NCBI RefSeq assembly: GCF_007483665.1
Contig: NZ_VIQO01000026.1
Location: 1-64,000, forward strand
DNA: 64,000 nt
Direction: 5' to 3'
Origin: Catellatospora sichuanensis
Lineage (GTDB): Bacteria; Actinomycetota; Actinomycetes; Mycobacteriales; Micromonosporaceae
Shown here: one piece after another, positions 34,616-46,958 of the stretch
Layout: each line of letters begins with the position of its first letter
Numbering within the stretch: the stretch's first letter is position 1
Translations under genes and position numbers: made by a program
Notes under the pieces: model-generated
The model's database searches: none
Seen by the model: the letters and a program-made list of their open reading frames with translations, nothing else
What the model was told of the DNA's origin: nothing

Positions 34616-36094
34616 GTGACGTCACCCCCCACCCCGATCGAGGCGGCCTTCTCCCTGTTGCAGCAGGGCCGCCTGGGAGAAGCCGAAGAACTCATGGCGC
34701 GTGAACTGCAAGCGGTCACCGCGAAGCACGGTCACGGCAGCCCGGCCTGGGCCTCGACCCAGTGCGACCTCGGAAACGTGCTGCTGAACGCCGATCAGAT
34801 CAACCGTGCGATCGAGTGCTACCGCAACGCGACCGCCGCGTCCACCGACGACCCGCAGTTCCGCAAGGAACACCTGACGTACCGGCTCAACCTGGGCCTG
34901 GCCCTGCGGATGGCCGGACGGCTCGACGAGTCCGAGGAGGAACTCCGCCGCGGCGCCCAGGACCGTTTGACCTTCTACGGCCGCGGGCACGCCGGATACG
35001 CGTTCGGCCTCGAACCGCTGGCCGACGTGCTGCTCCAACGTGGCGACGTTCGGCAGGCCCGCCAGGTCGTCGAGGAGACGGTCGACAACCTCTGGCGCAA
35101 CGGCCACCCGCACGTCGCGTCCGCGCTGGCGCTGCGCGCCGAGGTCGTGGCGGCCGGAGCCACCGGGGACCCGCTGTTCCCCCCGATGGACCAGCTGCCG
35201 GACCCGCTCATCGAGCAGGTGGCGCAGGCCGTACTGAACCGGCAGGGCCAGGGCGACCCGGCGACCTTCCCGACCGTCCTGAAGGCCCTGGTCACCACGC
35301 TGGAGGCGCGACTCGGCGCGGACCACCAGGCGACCCTCAACGCACTGTCCATGCTCGCCAACAGCGGACGCGACCGCGGCGACAACGCCGGGCGCGTCGA
35401 CGCGATCCAGCGGGTCCTCGCCTCCTACGACCGTCAGGGCCTGGCCGAGCAGGCGCTCATGGCGGCCCTCGGGCTGGCGATGGCGCAGAGCGAGGTGGGC
35501 GAGAAGGACGCGGCGCTGCACACGTACGCGTCGGCGTACTCCCGGGCCGAGCGCATCGGCAGTCCGGAGCTCGCGAGCCAGGTGCTGCGCAACTGGGGCC
35601 TGGCCCTGCGCGAGGCCGGGCAGACACACCTGGCCGAGCAACGGCTGGGCGAGGCGGTGGCACAGGCCCGGCAGGGCGGCGACGGTGAGACGCTCGGCCG
35701 GGCGGATGTGGCCCTCGGCCTGTTCCTCCAGCACGAGGGACGCCTGGAGCAGGCGCGAACGATCCTGGAGGAGGGACTGTCCGTCCTGGACCCCGTGCAC
35801 CCCGACGCGATGATAGGCCGCAGCCACCTCGGCGCGGTCCTGGACGGCCGCACCTGCGGCTGCGGCGACATGGAGACGACGATCACGGAAGCGTTCCGCG
35901 ACTTCGTCGCCGGCAGACTGCCTGCTGACCTGCTCGCCCGCCTGGACGTCGCGATCGCGGACGGCGATTTCAAGATCGATGTCGAGCTGCGCCGCGAGCC
36001 GACCCAGGACGAACTCGAACGGCTGAACAGCGTGATCCAGTCTGCCCACGCAGAATTCCGCCGCCGCCTGAAAAGCCCTCGATACGCAGGCTGA
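34616..36094 (+). CDS. Tetratricopeptide-repeat protein
   Basis: The product has 492 residues. At least eight TPR-like helix pairs are visible, for example AAFSLLQQGRLGEAEELMARE, LGNVLLNADQINRAIECYRN, LGLALRMAGRLDESEEELRR and LGLFLQHEGRLEQARTILEE. The C-terminal 110 residues contain CGCGDMETTITEAFRDFVAG and an acidic helical tail. There is no helix-turn-helix or NTPase domain. GTG 34616 begins the repeat region. It probably binds a partner protein. A large hairpin terminator follows at 36106-36162. It is divergent from the solenoid gene with a 209-base shared upstream region. Confidence 0.8.
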   Translation: MTSPPTPIEAAFSLLQQGRLGEAEELMARELQAVTAKHGHGSPAWASTQCDLGNVLLNADQINRAIECYRNATAASTDDPQFRKEHLTYRLNLGLALRMAGRLDESEEELRRGAQDRLTFYGRGHAGYAFGLEPLADVLLQRGDVRQARQVVEETVDNLWRNGHPHVASALALRAEVVAAGATGDPLFPPMDQLPDPLIEQVAQAVLNRQGQGDPATFPTVLKALVTTLEARLGADHQATLNALSMLANSGRDRGDNAGRVDAIQRVLASYDRQGLAEQALMAALGLAMAQSEVGEKDAALHTYASAYSRAERIGSPELASQVLRNWGLALREAGQTHLAEQRLGEAVAQARQGGDGETLGRADVALGLFLQHEGRLEQARTILEEGLSVLDPVHPDAMIGRSHLGAVLDGRTCGCGDMETTITEAFRDFVAGRLPADLLARLDVAIADGDFKIDVELRREPTQDELERLNSVIQSAHAEFRRRLKSPRYAG

Positions 36095-36105
36095 CCTCGG
36101 CCTGA

Positions 36106-36162
36106 CGGTTTCGGGGAGACTGCCGGAAGCAGACCGTCGGGAACGCGGTCTCCCCGAAACCG
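36106..36162 (+). terminator. Long-armed hairpin terminator after the TPR gene
   Basis: Perfect 15-base arms (36106-36120 and 36148-36162) with a 27-base loop start 12 bases after the TPR stop codon. No T run follows. Confidence 0.6.
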
Positions 36163-36428
36163 GCCCGTCATCAGGCACACCCCCGCGGGACGTCGCCGCT
36201 GGGACCCGCTCGCGGAATACCGTGCTGCCCGCCGTCAGCCATCGCGCGATGGCTCCGTCGGCCCTCTGGGCGCACGAATGCGTGACCGCGCTGCCCTCGC
36301 CACCCGGCGCCCCGTCCCGGCCATCAGGAATTCAAAGATGGGACTTGTTCAATATTGTCGGGTTGTGATGAAATCAGACGCGCTTCTTCTGAGGGCGCAC
36401 CAGAACGCACGTCTCGGCGGACGTGTGA

Positions 36429-39065
<2,637 letters not shown>

Positions 39066-39273
39066 CGGTCCGAGCACCTGCCGCCCGCGGTCCCAGGAAT
39101 TCGGCCGACGAAAATTCGGTCGATGCGCAACCTGGGGAGTGGGGATGTCGTGTTGTCCCCGTCCGGCCTGACGGGGTCGGCATGACGGATCGGATGGACA
39201 GGGATGGCACCTCGATGAAGGCGGCCGAGGCAGGCTCGGCAACGCCTGCGCACGGTATCCTCCGCGCTCCTGA

Positions 39274-39492
39274 GCACACGCCGTCCGCCTGACATGTGCC
39301 GGCACCGGCACGATCAAGGTAACGCTCCAGATGGCCGACGCCGGCAGCACCAGAACAGTGCGCTGCTCCGACAAGCCCTCTCAGATCACGATCACGATCA
39401 CGTCGAAGCGCGACGCCACCCTGAAGGTGCGGATGGAACGCGACCCCAAGGCACCGGAGGTGGCCTTCGACTACAACGTGTGGATGAAGTGA
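39274..39492 (+). pseudogene. 5'-truncated remnant of a secreted-protein gene
   Basis: An open frame with strongly GC-ending codons encodes TCAGTGTIKVTLQMADAG ... VAFDYNVWMK and stops at TGA 39490-39492. There is no usable start codon: the frame opens after TGA 39271 and offers no ATG, GTG or TTG at its beginning. It is followed 7 bases on by a perfect terminator (39500-39528). The best explanation is the 3' end of a once complete beta-rich protein gene. The family is not recognised. Confidence 0.5.
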
Positions 39493-39499
39493 CCCGCAT

Positions 39500-39528
39500 G
39501 GGACCGGCCGCGTTCCGCGGCCGGTCCC
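39500..39528 (+). terminator. Hairpin terminator after the gene remnant
   Basis: A perfect 13-bp stem (39500-39512 with 39516-39528) with a TTC loop lies 7 bases after the remnant's stop codon. Confidence 0.7.
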
Positions 39529-39639
39529 GGTCAGCGCGGCAGCCGCGCCCGACAGGTCGGACTTCATGCCAGGTGATACCCACGACGAGGTTCCGATGTC
39601 CTGCCCATCAGCGGACCTCCTCGTCTACAGTCTCCGCTC

Positions 39640-41619
39640 ATGCAGGATGCGATGGACCGGATCGCCTGGTCGGAGCTGGAGCACAACTACGGCGACGCCG
39701 CCGACATCCCGCAGCACCTGCGTGCGTGCGCAGACCAGGACGCGGCTGCGGCCGGCGATGCGCTGGGCGAGGTATACAACCTGCTCTACCACCAGGGCGG
39801 CTGGATATGCCCGGCGGCCTCCGCAGCGCTGCCGTTCCTGCTCGATCTGGCCTGCGGGACGGCCAGACACCACCGGCACGAGATCGTCGAGCTGATCGGC
39901 AGGCTCGCCCGCGAAGCCACCACCGTCGAACGGCGCTTCCTGGACGCCGGGTGGCAGCCGGCGCTGGACACCGCGAGGCCAAGGATCCTCGCTCTCCTGG
40001 ATGATCCGGATCCGCGGGTACGCAGGGAGGCCACGCTCCTGGTCGCAGACGGCATCCGCCACCCCGATGCGGTACGGGCGCTGCGCCGGCGGTGGGAGGT
40101 CGAGACGGACCGGGTGACCCGCTGGGACCTCGTCCTGGCGCTCGGCGTCGTATGCGCGCGGCAGCCAGCGGACGAACCGCTGCGGGCAGCACTGTTGCCG
40201 CTGCTCACCCACGACGACCTGCAGATCCGCCTGGCTGCGGTGCACGCGCTGACCGGATCCGAGCCCGGTGCCGCCGTGTCGCACGTGGATACGCTGGTAC
40301 GAGCCGTCTTGCACGACGACGCGGCAGGCTGGCAGGAGTCGGCATGGATCGGCGGCAACCGGTCCACGATCATTCACAGCACCGGCGCGCTGATGCGCCC
40401 GGACCCGGTCGCTGCAACGGCATACACCATCGGCATCAGCCGCGGTGGCGACACCGACCAGCTTGTCGCGACCATGGATGAGGCCGGGCGGGTCCTCACC
40501 GAATGGCGTACCGTCACCGGCGCGATCCTCCCCTTCCTTGCCGATCACCTCGACCATGCCGCATCCGAGGTCCGCTACCGCGCGGCGTACCTGCTCGCCT
40601 GCCTCGGCACCGAGGCCACCGCCTTCGCCGACCAGCTCGCCACGCTTGCCGCCGACTCGGCACTGCGCGACTCCCGAAAGCAGGTCACCGTCGGCGATGC
40701 AGCCGTGTGGGCGCTGGCACGCCAGCACGACCCGCGCTGCCTGCCAGGACTCATCGAGCGGCTGACCAGCCGACGGCTCGGCTTCGACACCGCCGCAAGC
40801 CACTTCGGCCGCGACGCGTTCGTGCTCTGGCAGCCCGGCATCGACGAGGTACTCATCCCGCTGCACGAACACACCGAAATCCTCATCGGCGCCGTCGCTA
40901 CCCGCCTGGCCGCCGCCCGTGACGACAAGGCGTTGGCGTCAAGCCTGTGCAGGGTGATCGAGCAGTGGGGTCCGTCGGCTGAAGCGGCCCTGCCCGCCGT
41001 CGCACCGCTACTGGAAACGGGGGACAAACACCTGTTCGGCACGGCCGCCCGTGCCCTCGGCGGAATCGGCCCGGCCGGTGCCGCCTTCGCCGGCACCCTG
41101 CGGCGCAGATCCGGTGAGCCCGACGCCGCATGGGCACTGTGGCGAACGGGCGCCGACCTGGAACTCGGCAAGGACATGCTGGTGCGCCACGTGGTGGAGC
41201 ATCGCGGACAACACCACGGAATCCGCCTGCTGGCAGACCTGGGCTCCGAGGCTGCCTCGTGTACCGACCTCCTGCGGCAGGTGATGCACGCCGGCGACGA
41301 TTGGGCACGCGTCGAGGCGGCTCACACGCTGTGGCGCGTCAGCGGCGACCCGGGCGGGCCGGCGGCTGTCCTGACCGACGTGGCGCGACCGCTCGCCGAA
41401 GGCACCGGCCTTCCGGTCCGGCTGGCAGCAATGCGCTATCTCGCCGCGATCGGTACGACGATTGAACTCGCGACCGGCATCGCACAGGCCGTGCTCGACA
41501 ACCCGCGGCGGATTGCATACTTCGGCGGGTGGCGCGCCTTCACCGAAGATGAAGACCTCCGAACCGCTGCCGCTCGCCTGCTCGTGCCCCGTCAGGGAAG
41601 AGCCGACGGCTGTCCGTGA
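39640..41619 (+). CDS. Large HEAT-repeat protein
   Basis: The product has 659 residues and many HEAT-type helix pairs: ILALLDDPDPRVRREATLLV, ALLPLLTHDDLQIRLAAVHA, ILPFLADHLDHAASEVRYRA and DDWARVEAAHTLWRVSGDPG. The N-terminal 80 residues ([35 protein letters not shown]) match a family of actinobacterial HEAT proteins that often stand beside immunity or conflict genes, though I cannot name it. ATG 39640 or 39652 may be the start. No enzymatic motif. It converges on mraY at 41711. Confidence 0.8.
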   Translation: MQDAMDRIAWSELEHNYGDAADIPQHLRACADQDAAAAGDALGEVYNLLYHQGGWICPAASAALPFLLDLACGTARHHRHEIVELIGRLAREATTVERRFLDAGWQPALDTARPRILALLDDPDPRVRREATLLVADGIRHPDAVRALRRRWEVETDRVTRWDLVLALGVVCARQPADEPLRAALLPLLTHDDLQIRLAAVHALTGSEPGAAVSHVDTLVRAVLHDDAAGWQESAWIGGNRSTIIHSTGALMRPDPVAATAYTIGISRGGDTDQLVATMDEAGRVLTEWRTVTGAILPFLADHLDHAASEVRYRAAYLLACLGTEATAFADQLATLAADSALRDSRKQVTVGDAAVWALARQHDPRCLPGLIERLTSRRLGFDTAASHFGRDAFVLWQPGIDEVLIPLHEHTEILIGAVATRLAAARDDKALASSLCRVIEQWGPSAEAALPAVAPLLETGDKHLFGTAARALGGIGPAGAAFAGTLRRRSGEPDAAWALWRTGADLELGKDMLVRHVVEHRGQHHGIRLLADLGSEAASCTDLLRQVMHAGDDWARVEAAHTLWRVSGDPGGPAAVLTDVARPLAEGTGLPVRLAAMRYLAAIGTTIELATGIAQAVLDNPRRIAYFGGWRAFTEDEDLRTAAARLLVPRQGRADGCP

Positions 41620-41710
41620 CGATGCGAAGGGGTCTTGGAGGCTTCCCGGCTGGTCCGGTATGACGCTCGCATGAATCGCCGTACCGGCTGCTCTGCTGTC
41701 GCGGCACTTG

Positions 41711-42823
41711 TCACGGCATGTTCTGAAGGAAGTCGCCGTAGAACAGACCGAGGCCGATGGCGACACCCGACGCAGCGACGATCCAGAATCGCACGACGAT
41801 GTTGACTTCTGTCCAGCCGCCGAGTTCGAAGTGATAATGAATCGGCGACATCCGGAAGACCCGCTTGCCGGTCGTGCGGAAAGAGATGACCTGGATGACC
41901 ACGGACATCAAGCTCATCGCGAACAGGAACGCAATGATCAGCAGCAATATACTGGTGCGTGTGGCCATGGCAAAGGCGGCCATCAGCCCGCCGAGGCCAA
42001 GCGCGCCGGCGTCCCCCATGAAGATCTTCGCAGGCGAGGTGTTCGACCAGAGGAAGCCCAGGCATGCCGCGGAGATGGCAGCGGCGATCATCGCCACTTC
42101 GAGCGGATCGCGGACCGAGTAACAGTAGGCGTCCGGGTTGGCCGCATAGCCCGTGGTGTCGGCACACCAGTGCTGATACTGCCAGTAGCCGATGATCGCG
42201 TACGCGCCGGCGACCAGGACCGACGCGCCGGTGGCCAGACCGTCCATACCGTCGGCCAGGTTGACCGCGTTACTCATGAACATCACCATCAGCACGAACA
42301 GAACGACCGCGCCGATTTTGGTGATGTCGAGCCACGAAATATCTTTTACGAACGATATCTTGGTGGAGCCGACCGTCTCCCCGTTGGATGACGGGTAGTA
42401 CATCGCAATAATCCCGAAGATGGTGCCCACCAGCAGCTGGCCGAGCAGCTTGCCCTTTGCGCTCAGCCCGGCGCTACTCTTTCCGGCCACCTTCATGTAG
42501 TCGTCGATGAAACCGATCGCGCCGCAGAAGACGAACACGCCCAACAGCACGAGACCGGTGACGGTCGGACTGACCTGGCCCATCTGGGCCTCTGGCAGCC
42601 CGAGAAGCGCAAAGTGCCCAGCCATGTACGCGACGACCGTGGCCAGGATGAACGCCAGTCCACCCATCCCCGGCGTACCACGCTTGCCTTCGTTGGATTT
42701 GAGAGCCAGCTCATCCCTGATGGGCTGGCCGGCCTTCAGCCGGTGCAGAGCCTTGGCGAGTAGAGGTGTGCCAAGCAGCGACAGCACGAACGCCACCGCC
42801 GCCGCGACGATCACGGCTCTCAC
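41711..42823 (-). CDS. mraY: Orphan, divergent MraY-type phospho-MurNAc-pentapeptide transferase
   Basis: The product has 370 residues with ten membrane segments. MraY normally transfers phospho-MurNAc-pentapeptide to undecaprenyl phosphate at the membrane. [11 protein letters not shown] (47-56), IDDYMKV (106-112), [13 protein letters not shown] and [20 protein letters not shown] are present. Several otherwise conserved positions differ: SN for SH before GKRGT, GM for TM, MGDAGAL for MGDTGSL, and HYH for HHH. It stands alone with no mur, fts or div gene nearby, so it is probably a second copy. GTG 42823 is the start; upstream open frame is rejected. Confidence 0.88.
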   Translation of the reverse strand: MRAVIVAAAVAFVLSLLGTPLLAKALHRLKAGQPIRDELALKSNEGKRGTPGMGGLAFILATVVAYMAGHFALLGLPEAQMGQVSPTVTGLVLLGVFVFCGAIGFIDDYMKVAGKSSAGLSAKGKLLGQLLVGTIFGIIAMYYPSSNGETVGSTKISFVKDISWLDITKIGAVVLFVLMVMFMSNAVNLADGMDGLATGASVLVAGAYAIIGYWQYQHWCADTTGYAANPDAYCYSVRDPLEVAMIAAAISAACLGFLWSNTSPAKIFMGDAGALGLGGLMAAFAMATRTSILLLIIAFLFAMSLMSVVIQVISFRTTGKRVFRMSPIHYHFELGGWTEVNIVVRFWIVAASGVAIGLGLFYGDFLQNMP

Positions 42824-43304
42824 GGACGTACACCGCCGTGCGCAGCGGCTGAGCCAGGGCGCTGTGGTGAGTCCGCGATCTGCCATGCCCGGTATCGCGA
42901 GCCCATCACCAGCACCACCCCATCCGCACGCACCCCCGAGTTCTCGACTCGGCCGAGCGGCAGAATAACGGCTCAACGAAATCAGCGGGGGGCGGCGGTG
43001 CTGGATGGGGCGCCACCGCGGGTCGGTGGTCACCGTCGGTCGTCCGCCGCAGCCCCGCCACGCCGTTCCTAGGCACCATAAGCACCGGCGGGGACCGCAT
43101 CGGCTGACCGCCGCACAGAAACGTCGAGCTGCCGTCACGGTTCGCCGAATGTGCCGGGCGCTGGCTCGGCACCCCACCGTCGTACGCGGATCCGGTCGAC
43201 TGACCGCCGGCCACGGGCGCCCGTCCGTGACCGTGCGACGACCGGAAATGCGTTTCTCCGATGGCGTGTGCCCCATAGGATCTCCGGTGATCAAGGGAGA
43301 TGAC
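42824..43304. other. Divergent intergenic region without a supported gene
   Basis: These 481 bases separate the mraY start (minus) from the YfaP-type gene start (plus). Long frames exist on both strands but with Arg/His/Pro-rich, non-protein-like composition. Promoters of both genes must lie here; no clear operator was found. Confidence 0.5.
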
Positions 43305-45317
43305 ATGGTGGGCGATTTCCAACAGTTCGTGACGGATGTAACTGCACGTCTGGCCGCGATGTCCAAGGGCGAGTTGTACGTCGTCGGCGACGGTCTTGAC
43401 CGGGACTCACTCTGGCTCACCTTTCTCGATTCCTTCCCCGCCGGCACCAATCTCCGGTTCCGTGAGCGGTCCGAGTACGACTGCTCGACCTGCCGCGGCT
43501 TCGTCAAGAACTTCGGCAACGTCGTCGAGATCCACGACGGACAGATAAGCACCGTCTGGTCCGGGGTGTCGGCATCCGACCCGGTCTTCTCCGTCGTCGC
43601 CGCCGCAATGGACGAATTCGTCCGCTCGCTGCCGTTGTCCGGCGTTTTCCGGTCCACCGAGGCGCAGTACGGGACGAGGACGACCCGGTCGCTGCGCGAC
43701 GGCCAGGTCGAGGTGTGGGACCACCTGCACGGCCGGGTGGAGAAGCGGCACCGCATCAAGGACGTCGGCGCGGCACGGGGCACCTTCGACGCCGCGGTGC
43801 AGGTGTTCCAGCGTGGCCTGGCCGAACTGACCCTGCATGCTCTGGACACCGTCGTCGACCTCATCGACGACAATGCGCTCTACCGCGGCACCGAGCATCG
43901 CCGGGCGGTGACCGAGTTCCGGTCGCTGCAGAACCGGTGGACGCAGGCGGCCGATGGCCGGGCCTTCATCTTCGCCAACGCCATGAACCCGGCGGCCCGA
44001 TTCCGCAACACGGTGATCGGCACCCTCGTCCAGGATCTTTCCGCGGGCGTCGACCTGGAGCAGGCGGTCCGGTCGTTCGAGGCGAAGGTGGCACCACAGA
44101 ATTACCAGCGCCCCAAGGCGTTGATCACCCCGGCCATGGTCAAGGCCGCCATGAAGACCATCGACGAGTTGGGCATCGAGGAGTCGTTGCAGCGCCGGTT
44201 CGCCCGGCTGTCCGACGTGTCGGTCACCAACGTGCTGTGGGTCGACAACGACACACAGGCGCGGATGAAGGACGGCATCGAAGGGCTGCTCATGCAGGCG
44301 GCCACCACCAGGTCCGCAGGTGCGCGCCTTCGTGACGCGAAGCCGGAGGAGATTCCCGTGGTCACCTTCATGAAAGACATCCTGCCCGGCGCCGCGACCA
44401 TCGACCTGTGGGTCGCCAACAGCCACGAACCGCACTTCGTCAGTCTCACCACCGGCCGGCACCCGGCCGCCCCGCGGCTGTTCACCTGGGACAACGATTT
44501 CGCATGGTCCTACCGCGGCAACGTCACCGACTCGATCAAGGAAAAGGTCAAGCGGGCCGGGGGCAACGTCACCGGCAAGCTGCGGGTGAGCCTGTCCTGG
44601 TCCAACCACGACGACCTCGACCTGCACGTTTTCGAACCCAACGGGGTCCACATCTGGTACAGGGACAAGCGCAACAAACTGGACGTCGACATGAACGCGG
44701 GCGGGGCGTTCTCACGCGAGCCGGTGGAGAACATCACCTGGACCGGCCACATCCCCGACGGCGAGTACCGGATCGAGGTGAACCAGTACAACAAGCGGGA
44801 AAGCACCGATGTCGGCTTCGTGATCGAGACCGAGAGCAACGGGAAGATCGAGCAATACAGCCACGAGCGTGCGGTCGGTCACAAGGACACCGTCGAGGTG
44901 GGCCGGATGACGGTCGTCGACGAAGTGATCACGGCTTTCCGGCCGGGTAAGGACATGCAGCGGGGCAGCGCCGGCAAGGACCTCTGGGGCATCACCACCG
45001 AACAGTTCGTGCCGGTGTCCACCATCATGTACTCGCCGAACCACTTCGACGACAGCGAGGTCGGCAACCGCCACTACTTCTTCATCCTGAAAGGGTGCGT
45101 GAACGACCAGCCGACCCGAGGAATCTACAACGAGTTCCTCCGCGGCGACCTGCAACCGCACCGCAAGGTGTTCGAGGTTCTCGGCGACCGCACCAAGTGC
45201 GAGCCGTCCCCGGATCAGCTGTCCGGCCTCGGCTTCAGCTCCACGGTCCGCAACTCTGTGGTCGCCAAGGTGACCATGACCGGCGGTCGGCGCCACCTCA
45301 TCAGCATCCAGTTCTGA
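43305..45317 (+). CDS. YfaP-like (DUF2135) protein with a large unknown N-terminal region
   Basis: The product has 670 residues, no signal peptide. ATG 43305 follows AAGGGAG. Residues about 420-520 contain [34 protein letters not shown] and [18 protein letters not shown], the YfaP/DUF2135 beta-sandwich. The preceding 400 residues ([20 protein letters not shown], a zinc-finger-like Cxx[21 protein letters not shown]) and the C-terminal 150 residues are unrecognised. I recall the same architecture in large phages and tellurium-resistance-like stress clusters, but am not sure. A phage-like small gene follows 29 bases on, probably in one operon. Confidence 0.75.
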   Translation: MVGDFQQFVTDVTARLAAMSKGELYVVGDGLDRDSLWLTFLDSFPAGTNLRFRERSEYDCSTCRGFVKNFGNVVEIHDGQISTVWSGVSASDPVFSVVAAAMDEFVRSLPLSGVFRSTEAQYGTRTTRSLRDGQVEVWDHLHGRVEKRHRIKDVGAARGTFDAAVQVFQRGLAELTLHALDTVVDLIDDNALYRGTEHRRAVTEFRSLQNRWTQAADGRAFIFANAMNPAARFRNTVIGTLVQDLSAGVDLEQAVRSFEAKVAPQNYQRPKALITPAMVKAAMKTIDELGIEESLQRRFARLSDVSVTNVLWVDNDTQARMKDGIEGLLMQAATTRSAGARLRDAKPEEIPVVTFMKDILPGAATIDLWVANSHEPHFVSLTTGRHPAAPRLFTWDNDFAWSYRGNVTDSIKEKVKRAGGNVTGKLRVSLSWSNHDDLDLHVFEPNGVHIWYRDKRNKLDVDMNAGGAFSREPVENITWTGHIPDGEYRIEVNQYNKRESTDVGFVIETESNGKIEQYSHERAVGHKDTVEVGRMTVVDEVITAFRPGKDMQRGSAGKDLWGITTEQFVPVSTIMYSPNHFDDSEVGNRHYFFILKGCVNDQPTRGIYNEFLRGDLQPHRKVFEVLGDRTKCEPSPDQLSGLGFSSTVRNSVVAKVTMTGGRRHLISIQF

Positions 45318-45346
45318 TTCCCTACCCGGACATCCGAGAGGCCACC

Positions 45347-45742
45347 ATGACCATTTTTGAAATAGCCACGCGGGAGAAGTTCCGCTACCCGTCGGCCAAG
45401 GGCCTGCTGACCACGGAACAGCTGTGGGAGCTTCCGCTGACCGCCAAGTCCGGCTTCAGCCTCGATGACGTGGCCAAGGCCGTCAACGCCGAGCTCAAGG
45501 CCATCGACACCGAGTCGTTCGTGGCCACCGAGGCCAATCCGGCCAAGGCAACCTTGGAGACCAAGTTGGAGGTCGTCAAGCACGTCATCGCGATCCGCCT
45601 CGCGGAGGACCAGGTGGCGAAGGCAGCGGCAGCCAAGAAACTGGAGAAGGAAAAGCTGATTGCAGTCCTCGGGCGCAAGCAGGACGCGGTCCTGGAAAAC
45701 CTGACCGAGGCAGAACTGCTTGCCCGAATCGACAACCTGTAG
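45347..45742 (+). CDS. Small phage-like protein
   Basis: The product has 131 residues. MTIFEIATREKFRYPSAKG, then LTTEQLWELPLTAKSGFSLD and an Ala/Lys-rich helix (VAKAAAAKKLEKEKLIAVLG). The opening, with FxxATRxKxRF, GLLTxEQLWxLPL and VVKHVIAIRLAE, resembles a family of small proteins common in large tailed phages; I know no function for it. ATG 45347 follows GAGAGG. It forms an operon with the YfaP-type gene. Its TAG stop is followed by a 91-codon in-frame open extension. Confidence 0.7.
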   Translation: MTIFEIATREKFRYPSAKGLLTTEQLWELPLTAKSGFSLDDVAKAVNAELKAIDTESFVATEANPAKATLETKLEVVKHVIAIRLAEDQVAKAAAAKKLEKEKLIAVLGRKQDAVLENLTEAELLARIDNL

Positions 45743-46018
45743 CCCGCCGACAATCAACGTCTGCCGGCAGGCCAGCACATCGCCGAGAAGTACGCCGCCC
45801 TGCAAGTCTTGCGTGACCACGCCGAAACCCACGGCTACTTCTCGGCGAAGCCATCGCGAGTCGAGTACATTCGACGATCATGGCGGGCAGTCGGGAGCCC
45901 CGCCGGTCGGTGCAACCCGCTTCGTCGGCCGGACGGAATAGTCCGACAGAGATGGTTTCTGAAGCCGAGGCGTTGGCCGCCGCCAGCCCTTCGACCACAT
46001 ATCGAAGAAGTCGGATAG
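45743..46018 (+). other. In-frame open extension behind the phage-like gene
   Basis: Directly after TAG 45740-45742 the same frame stays open for 91 codons. Its first half is protein-like (HIAEKYAALQVLRDHAETHG, then YFSAKPSRVEYIRRSWRAV); the rest is basic and less convincing. It has no clear start of its own near the beginning. It may be a detached domain, a remnant or a read-through extension. Confidence 0.4.
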
Positions 46019-46115
46019 TTGCGGTGAGGAGCCCCTAGAGGTACGGTCGCCGTGTCACCCCGGTCCTCGGTGGCGGTTCCGCTAGTCCGGATTCGCCAAC
46101 CGTTGGAGGGTCGGC

Positions 46116-46958
46116 ATGAGCACATCCGTGCGTGTCACCACCGCACCGATCTCGCCGCCCGAGCAGCCCGACCGCTGGCAGCCTCGCCCGGGGCGCGGCA
46201 AGCCCGTTGACATCACCGCCGACTGGCCGAGCGAAGCCGATCCGCTGCTCGTCCTGCTGCACGCCCTGCCGGCCGACGACCCGCGACGGGCTGGCACGCG
46301 GGCCAGGGCGATCGAGTGGTACCTGCCCATGACCGGCCACCTGGCCCGGCGGTTCACCCGCCGCGGCGAACCCCTTGACGACGTCACGCAGGCGGCGGTC
46401 ATCGGGCTGATCAAGGCAGTCGACCGATTTGACATCACTCGCGGCGTTCCCTTCGTCGGCTACGCGGCCCCTACCATCGTGGGCGAGATCGTGCGGCATT
46501 TCCGCGACAACACCTGGGACGTGCGGGTGCCGCGCCGCGTGCAGGAGCTCTACCTTCAGCTCGCCGTGGTGACCGACGAGCTGACCCGCGATCTGCAGGG
46601 CTCGCCGAACTCTGCGCAGCTGGCCGAACGCCTTGCGGTGAGCGGGCGCGAGTTGGGCGTCGCCCGGCAGGCCAGCCAGGCCTACCGGCTGCTGTCGCTG
46701 GACAACACCCGACCCGACGGCGACGAGCAGCTGTCGGACTCGTTCGGGGCGTGCGACCCCGGCCTCGGGACCGTGGAGAACCGGATGCTGCTGCAGCGGC
46801 GACTGGCCCGCCTGTCGGTGCGCGACCGGCGGATCATCGTCATGCGCTTCGAGCACGAGTTGACCCAGTCAGAGATCGCTGCGCAACTGGGAGTCTCACA
46901 GATGCACATCTCACGGCTGCTGGCCCGCTGCCTGTCGCGGTTGCGGCAGATGGCGTGA
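46116..46958 (+). CDS. SigB/SigF/SigG-family RNA polymerase sigma factor
   Basis: The product has 280 residues with sigma-70 regions 2, 3 and 4 but no region 1. Region 2 has LDDVTQAAVIGLIKAVDRFD and FVGYAAPTIVGEIVRHFRDN followed by TWDVRVPRRVQEL, characteristic of the SigB/F stress and sporulation class. Region 4 is LTQSEIAAQLGVSQMHISRL. ATG 46116 follows GGAGGG. In this class activity is usually controlled by an anti-sigma kinase and STAS antagonists; a STAS gene lies 2.8 kb away but no kinase is next to it. Its stop overlaps the next gene as GTGA. Confidence 0.93.
   Translation: MSTSVRVTTAPISPPEQPDRWQPRPGRGKPVDITADWPSEADPLLVLLHALPADDPRRAGTRARAIEWYLPMTGHLARRFTRRGEPLDDVTQAAVIGLIKAVDRFDITRGVPFVGYAAPTIVGEIVRHFRDNTWDVRVPRRVQELYLQLAVVTDELTRDLQGSPNSAQLAERLAVSGRELGVARQASQAYRLLSLDNTRPDGDEQLSDSFGACDPGLGTVENRMLLQRRLARLSVRDRRIIVMRFEHELTQSEIAAQLGVSQMHISRLLARCLSRLRQMA

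Noticed and set aside
41890-42400. CRISPR-like or phage region around the orphan genes
   Set aside because: No direct repeats with regular spacing are visible anywhere in the window.
42824-43873. Extension of mraY upstream to 43873
   Set aside because: It overlaps the divergent YfaP-type gene and has non-protein-like composition; MraY homology begins at GTG 42823.
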